DNA of 10,320 nucleotides, from NCBI GenBank assembly GCA_018883975.1, contig JAHLFD010000285.1:1-10320 (forward strand), in the 5' to 3' direction. The stretch's first letter is position 1; each line of letters opens with the position of its first letter. The notes under the pieces are model-generated. The model worked only from the letters and a program-made list of their open reading frames with translations, was not told where the DNA came from and did no database searches. Positions 5,957 to 10,320 of this stretch are shown piece by piece. Source of the DNA: Zhenhengia stercoravium. GTDB lineage: Bacteria; Bacillota; Clostridia; Lachnospirales; Cellulosilyticaceae. The position numbers were made by a program, and so were the translations under genes.

Positions 5957-7685
5957 ACTTTTAAGATTTTTAAAAGGACCTGCTATTATGTGTGCCATTT
6001 TAGCGCCCATTATGATGATGCTGGAAGTTGCAATGGATCTTATGCAGCCTAAGTTGATGGCAGATATTATAGATATTGGCATTGCAAATGGTGATACCGC
6101 ATACATATTGAGTCTTGGTGGTAAAATGATTAGCTTTTCTATATTAGGTCTTATTGGAGGGATAGGATGTACTTATTTCTCAGCTTATGCAGGTATGCAT
6201 ATGGGAGAGAATTTAAGAGCAGGGATGTTTGAAAAAATACAGGCTTTATCATTCTTAGAAATTGATAAGTTCAAAACATCCTCACTTATTACGAGACTTA
6301 CAAATGACGTTACACAAGTACAAAATATGTTTATGATGGCACTTAGAATTATGGTAAGAGCACCACTTATGTGTATTGGGGGGCTTATGATGGCATTTGC
6401 TTTAAGTATGAAACTCTCTATTATCTTTGTAATTGCTATGCCAGTTATTCTAATTGCTATGACAATTATCTTAAAGAAATCTATGCCACTTTTCACATCT
6501 ATGCAAAGTAAAATAGATAATGTGAACTTAGTAATGCGTGAAAATATTTTAGGTATTCGCGTTATTAAAGCTTTTACATTAGAAGGCAAACAACGTGAAA
6601 AGTTTGATGCTACTAATAATGATTTAATGGATACAAGTATTAAAGCTCAAAATATGAGTATGATTTTATGGCCTGTTGTAACACTTGTTATGAACCTAAG
6701 TGTTATTGCTGTTTTTTGGTACGGTGGTAACCTTGCTTATATTGGTGGGATTGAAGCGGGGAAAATTATGGCCTTTATTAATTACCTACTTCAAATTATG
6801 AACTCACTTGTTATGGTAGTTATGATTATGCTTAACTTCTCACGTGCAAAAGCTTCAGCTGACAGGGTAAATGAAGTGCTCGAAGCAGAGTCTTCTATTA
6901 AAGATAAAATAGATACTAAAGATTTTGAGGCATTTGATGTAGAATTTAAAAATGTATCCTTTAAATATCATGAACATAGTGAAGCTGTACTTCATAATGT
7001 ATCTTTTAAAATTAAGCAAGGACAAACAGTTGGGATTATAGGCGCAACAGGTTCTGGTAAAAGCTCATTAGTAGGGCTTATTCCTAGGCTATATGATGCT
7101 ACAGACGGAGAAGTACTTATTGGAGGAACTAATGTTAAGGATTTAAGCTTACAAAGCCTAAGAAAAAATATTGGTGTTATTCTTCAAGATAGTATTCTCT
7201 TCTCAGGAACTATAGAAAGTAACTTGAAGTTTGGTAATAATGAAGCAGATACTAATACGATGGAAGATGCTGCAAGAGATGCACAGGCATATGAATTCAT
7301 TATCAATAAAGAAGATAAGTTTAATTCTGTGGTGGAACAACGTGGGAAGAACTTATCTGGAGGGCAAAAACAACGCCTTTCTATTACGCGTACATTAGTA
7401 AGAGATCCTAAAATTCTTATTATGGATGATGCTTCAAGTGCCTTAGATATGGCAACAGAAGCGAGATTATTACAAGCCTTAAAGCAAAGAATGAAGGGTA
7501 GCACAGTCTTTATGATTGCACAACGCATATCAGGCGTTATGGATGCGGACCAGATTATTGTTATGGATGATGGCCATATTGTAGGAATGGGTACACATAG
7601 TCAGCTTCTAGCATCTAATGATATTTATCGTAGTATAGCAGTTTCACAGTTAGGTGAGGAGGTATTAGAAAATGTCTCAGCATAA
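5949..7685 (+). CDS. ABC exporter half-transporter, degenerate-site subunit of a heterodimer
   Basis: The 578-residue protein has an exporter membrane domain (about 1-310, six helices expected) followed by one ATPase domain. ATPase motifs are Walker A GATGSGKSS (365-373), Q-loop Q413, a canonical signature LSGGQKQ (469-475), and Walker B LIMDDASSALD with D493. The catalytic glutamate position is D494 and the H-loop is IAQR with Q525 in place of histidine. These two substitutions are the known hallmark of the non-hydrolysing half in heterodimeric exporters such as BmrC or TM287, and its partner is the next gene. An RBS (AAGGGAG, 5935-5941) lies in the end of the MarR gene, 7 bases before the start. 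It overlaps MarR by 8 bp and the next gene by 14 bp. Role: export of drugs, lipids or other amphiphiles; the substrate cannot be read from sequence. Confidence 0.93.
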   Translation: MLKLLRFLKGPAIMCAILAPIMMMLEVAMDLMQPKLMADIIDIGIANGDTAYILSLGGKMISFSILGLIGGIGCTYFSAYAGMHMGENLRAGMFEKIQALSFLEIDKFKTSSLITRLTNDVTQVQNMFMMALRIMVRAPLMCIGGLMMAFALSMKLSIIFVIAMPVILIAMTIILKKSMPLFTSMQSKIDNVNLVMRENILGIRVIKAFTLEGKQREKFDATNNDLMDTSIKAQNMSMILWPVVTLVMNLSVIAVFWYGGNLAYIGGIEAGKIMAFINYLLQIMNSLVMVVMIMLNFSRAKASADRVNEVLEAESSIKDKIDTKDFEAFDVEFKNVSFKYHEHSEAVLHNVSFKIKQGQTVGIIGATGSGKSSLVGLIPRLYDATDGEVLIGGTNVKDLSLQSLRKNIGVILQDSILFSGTIESNLKFGNNEADTNTMEDAARDAQAYEFIINKEDKFNSVVEQRGKNLSGGQKQRLSITRTLVRDPKILIMDDASSALDMATEARLLQALKQRMKGSTVFMIAQRISGVMDADQIIVMDDGHIVGMGTHSQLLASNDIYRSIAVSQLGEEVLENVSA

Positions 7686-9513
7686 AGAGAATGCACCGCA
7701 TAGACCGGGTGGACCAGGTCCAAGACCTATGATGCATCATAAGAAAGAAAAGTTAAAAGATCCAAAAGCTACAGTAAAACGTCTTTTACATTACTTAGGT
7801 AGCAGTAAATACATTATGGTGTTTGTATTCTTTATTACACTACTTACAACAATTATTACGATTATAGGAACTAAGCTTAATGGTGATACAGTCGATAAGT
7901 TTATTATAACAAGAGATTTAAATGGGCTTGCTAAAATCTGTCTTGCTATGTTAGTACTTTACGTTATAAGTAGTGTATCTGTGTTCATACAAAATAGAGC
8001 AATGGTACGTATTGCACAGACAACTACACTTAGTATTCGTAAAGACTTATTTAGAAATATGCAAGGCTTGCCACTTGCATATTATGATAGTCATTCAAGC
8101 GGAGATTTAATGAGCCGTTTAACCAATGACGTAGATAATATTAATATGACTCTTGCACAAAGTGTAACGCAGCTTTTTTCAGGTATTATTAGTATTGTCG
8201 GGATGCTTATTGCTATGATTCTTTTAAGTCCGGTACTTACTTTAATTGGATTGCTTACTACACCGTTTATGTTTATTTTAATGCGTGTTGTTGTTAAACG
8301 TACGCAGCCTTACTTTATCAAACAACAGACAGAACTAGGTAAATTAAATGGTTATATTGAGGAAATGGTATCCGGACAGAAAGCTGTACTACTTTTCTCA
8401 CAAGAGGAAAAGGTAAAAGAAGAGTTTGGTAAGATTAATAGTAACCTGACTCAGACAGCTATCTTAGCTCAAACTTTCTCAGGCTTTATGGGACCTATGA
8501 ATAACTGTATTAATAATATTACTTATCTTATTGTTGCAGTAAGTGGTGGGTACTTAATGCTTAAAGGTTTTGATATTACAGTAGGAATTATCTTCAGTTT
8601 CATCCTTTATATGCGTAACTTCACAAGACCAATTAATGAGATCTTTAACTTATTCAATACCATTCAGTCAGCATTAGCTGGTGCAGAACGTGTATTTGAA
8701 GTTATGGATGAAGAGAAAGAGCAGGATAGGGTAGGTGCAGTAGATATGGAGAACATAGAAGGTGAAGTCATCCTTGAAGATGTTCATTTCTCTTATGTAC
8801 CAGAAAAACCTATTTTAAAAGATGCTACACTTATAGCTAAAAAAGGGCAAACCATTGCTATTGTAGGTCCTACAGGAGCTGGTAAAACAACGATTATCAA
8901 CCTACTTACAAAGTTCTATGATATTGATAGTGGTCTCATTACAATTGATGGACACGATATTCAGAAAGTTACAAGAGAAAGTCTTAGAAAGTCTATTGCT
9001 ATGGTACTTCAGGATACTTATCTCTTCTCTGAGAGTGTGCGTGAGAATATTCGTTATGGGAACTTAAATGCAACAGATGAGGAAGTAGAGCAGGCTGCAA
9101 AACTTGCTAATGCCCATAGCTTTATTAAGCAGCTTCCAGATGGATATGATACTATTTTATCTGATAATGGAAGCAACTTATCACAAGGGCAGCGTCAGCT
9201 TCTAGCTATTGCCAGGGCAATACTTATGAAATCATCTATTTTAATCTTAGATGAAGCAACATCTTCTATTGATACGCGTACAGAAGTGGCTATTCAAAGA
9301 GCTATGGAACATCTTATGAAAGGCAAAACAACTTTTGTTATTGCACACCGTTTAAGTACAATCCGTAATGCCGATCAGATTTTAGCCCTTAAAGATGGTA
9401 AGATTATTGAACGCGGCACACACTATGAATTACTTGAAAAAGATGGTTTTTATGCAAACCTCTATAACAGTCAGTTCAAAAAAGGTATAGACCTTGATGA
9501 TATTATTGCATAA
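7672..9513 (+). CDS. ABC exporter half-transporter, catalytic-site subunit of a heterodimer
   Basis: A 613-residue half-transporter. It opens with a hydrophilic Pro/Gly/His-rich tail (about 1-28, including HRPGGPGPRP and HHKK), common in clostridial members, before the membrane domain (about 40-330). ATPase motifs are Walker A GPTGAGKTT (399-407), Q-loop Q447, signature LSQGQRQ (503-509), Walker B LILDEATSS with D527 and the catalytic E528, and H-loop H559. The catalytic residues are intact but the signature has Gln for the first Gly, as in TM288-type subunits. This is the complement of the upstream partner: the competent ATP site combines these Walker motifs with the partner's LSGGQ, while the degenerate site combines the partner's Asp/Gln with this LSQGQ. 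AGGAGG at 7657-7662 lies 9 bases before the start, inside the upstream gene (14-bp overlap). It is the last gene of the MarR operon. Confidence 0.93.
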   Translation: MSQHKENAPHRPGGPGPRPMMHHKKEKLKDPKATVKRLLHYLGSSKYIMVFVFFITLLTTIITIIGTKLNGDTVDKFIITRDLNGLAKICLAMLVLYVISSVSVFIQNRAMVRIAQTTTLSIRKDLFRNMQGLPLAYYDSHSSGDLMSRLTNDVDNINMTLAQSVTQLFSGIISIVGMLIAMILLSPVLTLIGLLTTPFMFILMRVVVKRTQPYFIKQQTELGKLNGYIEEMVSGQKAVLLFSQEEKVKEEFGKINSNLTQTAILAQTFSGFMGPMNNCINNITYLIVAVSGGYLMLKGFDITVGIIFSFILYMRNFTRPINEIFNLFNTIQSALAGAERVFEVMDEEKEQDRVGAVDMENIEGEVILEDVHFSYVPEKPILKDATLIAKKGQTIAIVGPTGAGKTTIINLLTKFYDIDSGLITIDGHDIQKVTRESLRKSIAMVLQDTYLFSESVRENIRYGNLNATDEEVEQAAKLANAHSFIKQLPDGYDTILSDNGSNLSQGQRQLLAIARAILMKSSILILDEATSSIDTRTEVAIQRAMEHLMKGKTTFVIAHRLSTIRNADQILALKDGKIIERGTHYELLEKDGFYANLYNSQFKKGIDLDDIIA

Positions 9514-9514
9514 C

Positions 9515-9548
9515 AAAAAGGAGTAATCCCTAGGGATTACTCCTTTTT
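9515..9548. terminator. Bidirectional terminator between converging operons
   Basis: A 34-bp perfect inverted repeat: AAAAAGGAGTAATCCC (9515-9530), TA, then GGGATTACTCCTTTTT (9533-9548). The runs of five A and five T at its ends serve as U-tracts on either strand. It lies 1 base after the exporter stop and 4 bases beyond the stop of the - strand NifX-like gene, so it should end both transcripts. Confidence 0.92.
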
Positions 9549-9552
9549 GCAT

Positions 9553-9924
9553 TTAGTGATGTCCACATCCATCATGAGAACAAGTATGTGTACTATCTAA
9601 TTCATTTAACTGACTATTTAAGAATAAAGTCATATTATCTTCTACATTACCTGTAGTTGTTTGATACACTTTAATGCCCATAGCATTAAGTTTACTAATA
9701 GCACCTTGGCCAATACCTCCTACTAGAACTACATCAACAGGTGTGTTTTGGAGAGCCTGCAGAGGATGGCATTTGCCATGCTCATGGTGAAGGTCACCAT
9801 TTTTAATAGGTGTGACCTCTTTTGTATCAGAATCTACTACGATAAAGAGTGGTGCTGAGCCAAAGTGGCCATAAGGTATACTTAATAGACCTTCGTTTTT
9901 TGATACAGGAATACAGATTTTCAT
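9553..9924 (-). CDS. NifX/NifB-domain (dinitrogenase iron-molybdenum cofactor family) protein
   Basis: A 123-residue protein starting MKICIPVSKNEG, typical of the small NifX/NifB-C-terminal fold (MTH1175-like) found in many anaerobes. Family marks are YGHFGSAPLF at 18-27 and VLVGGIGQGAISKL at 66-79 near the glycine-rich turn. It carries unusual numbers of metal ligands: HHEHGKCH at 46-53 and a tail with CSHDGCGHH at 115-123. The ATG at 9922-9924 is chosen because AAGGAGGAG (complement of 9931-9939) lies 6 bases upstream. An in-frame start at 9976-9978 would add 18 residues without family similarity and lie within the ArsR gene. The ArsR stop is separated from this start by one base, so the two are co-transcribed. 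No nitrogenase genes are present here; relatives bind metal clusters, and binding or carrying a metal or Fe-S species is inferred. Confidence 0.85.
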   Translation of the reverse strand: MKICIPVSKNEGLLSIPYGHFGSAPLFIVVDSDTKEVTPIKNGDLHHEHGKCHPLQALQNTPVDVVLVGGIGQGAISKLNAMGIKVYQTTTGNVEDNMTLFLNSQLNELDSTHTCSHDGCGHH

Positions 9925-9925
9925 A

Positions 9926-10276
9926 TTATTCTCCTCCTTGGATTTTAAGGTGACAGCAGGTTTTAGGACAGTTTTCACGCATAGGACAAGAAGTATCTTT
10001 TACAGGAGAGACTGGAACTTTTAAATCATTAATAAAAGTAATAAGGGCATTTAATGTATCTTCATTCACTGAATAATGAACACGATACCCTTGTTTATAA
10101 CCAATGATAAGACCGGCCTCTTTTAATATCTTAATATGTTGTGATACTGCAGCTTCAGAAATATTAAGACGCTTAGATATTCCCTTAGCACATACATTTT
10201 GCTGTGCTAGCAAAAGTAAAATTGTAACGCGTGTTTCATCAGAAAGTGCTTTGAAAATTTGAATAGCTAAAGTCAT
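9926..10276 (-). CDS. ArsR-family transcriptional regulator with Cys-rich C-terminal tail
   Basis: A 116-residue winged-helix repressor. FKALSDETRVTILLLLA (8-24) is the classic ArsR N-terminal helix. The helix-turn-helix follows with ISKRLNISEAAVSQHIKILKE (33-53), and the wing has GLIIGYKQGYRVHYSV (55-70). The usual ELCVCDL metal site is not present; only C29 remains at that place (QNVCAKGIS). Instead, a C-terminal extension holds C97, C103, C107, C108 and H109, spaced CX5CX3CCH. This could be a metal or Fe-S sensing site. GGAGG (complement of 10281-10285) lies 4 bases before the ATG at 10274-10276. The gene leads the two-gene operon with the NifX-like protein, and an inverted repeat suited to ArsR dimers lies directly upstream. 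What it senses is not known. Confidence 0.92.
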   Translation of the reverse strand: MTLAIQIFKALSDETRVTILLLLAQQNVCAKGISKRLNISEAAVSQHIKILKEAGLIIGYKQGYRVHYSVNEDTLNALITFINDLKVPVSPVKDTSCPMRENCPKTCCHLKIQGGE

Positions 10277-10286
10277 ACTGCCTCCG

Positions 10287-10312
10287 TTTAATTAAGTGAT
10301 TACTTAATTAAA
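10287..10312 (-). promoter_or_regulatory. Inverted-repeat operator upstream of the ArsR gene
   Basis: TTTAATTAAGT (10287-10297) and ACTTAATTAAA (10302-10312) are perfect 11-bp inverted arms around a 4-base centre, GATT. It lies 11-36 bases upstream of the ArsR start codon and touches the ribosome binding site region, as expected for an autoregulated ArsR operator. A promoter for the - strand operon should overlap it or lie just past the window edge; I cannot assign -35 and -10 elements with confidence. Confidence 0.8.
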
Positions 10313-10320
10313 TCTTACAA

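Noticed and set aside
5470..6106. Short - strand frames at 5470-5661 and 5906-6106 around the MarR gene.
   Set aside because: The first overlaps the operator and the MarR coding region, the second the MarR/exporter junction; neither has a plausible ribosome binding site or known motif.
6185..7528. Open frames on the - strand (6185-6589 and 7184-7528) opposite the first exporter subunit.
   Set aside because: They mirror conserved domains of the ABC exporter, with no independent start signals or family similarity.
9925..9978. Longer start for the NifX-like protein at 9976-9978 (- strand).
   Set aside because: The added 18 residues lie inside the ArsR gene and do not resemble the family, whereas ATG at 9922-9924 has an excellent ribosome binding site 6 bases upstream.
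1..10320. Defence island, prophage or mobile element in the window.
   Set aside because: No transposase, integrase, phage gene, terminal repeats or shift in base composition is visible; the genes are transport, regulation and redox functions in ordinary operons.

Overview
The window is AT-rich, densely packed and built from short operons with strong AGGAGG ribosome binding sites, overlapping genes and simple hairpin/T-tract terminators. Together with the gene content (a BMP-type nucleoside ABC importer, a small siroheme/ferredoxin-type reductase, MarR-controlled exporter pairs and a NifX-like protein), this points to an anaerobic low-GC Firmicute, most likely a member of the Clostridia. I cannot name the genus from sequence alone. 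I see no mobile elements, CRISPR arrays, tRNA or rRNA genes, and every stretch without a gene is shorter than 150 bases.

Region 1 (1-3683, + strand) is the end of a nucleoside-type ABC import operon: the C-terminus of a BMP-family substrate-binding lipoprotein, a double-domain ATPase, and two permeases of the BPD_transp_2 type. The genes are tightly coupled (11-bp overlap, then stop and start directly abutting), and a clear terminator closes the operon. The layout matches the YufNOPQ/NupNOPQ-type guanosine or purine nucleoside importers.

Region 2 (3720-5391, + strand) has its own sigma-A-like promoter and terminator. It holds two overlapping genes: a small sulfite/nitrite reductase-like protein with two 4Fe-4S ferredoxin motifs, whose siroheme-cluster cysteine set is altered, and a protein with uracil-DNA-glycosylase-superfamily-like motifs (GITPG and HPSGAN). 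This pairing has no obvious textbook explanation and is the least understood part of the window.

Region 3 (5409-9548, + strand) is a MarR regulator followed by two ABC exporter half-transporters, all overlapping. Two perfect 12-bp palindromes in tandem lie at the expected transcription start, so the operon is very probably autorepressed by the MarR protein. The two half-transporters are complementary: the first carries the degenerate Walker B and H-loop, the second the degenerate signature motif. This is the pattern of heterodimeric exporters such as BmrCD and TM287/288. A long perfect inverted repeat terminates the operon and probably also the converging operon opposite.

Region 4 (9553-10312, - strand) is a two-gene operon: an ArsR-family regulator with a cysteine-rich C-terminal tail, then a NifX/NifB-domain protein with a His/Cys-rich tail. 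A near-perfect operator-like inverted repeat lies just upstream of the ArsR start. Most of the window is ordinary core or accessory metabolism and transport; the altered reductase and its glycosylase-like partner, and the metal-ligand-rich ArsR/NifX pair, deserve the closest look.
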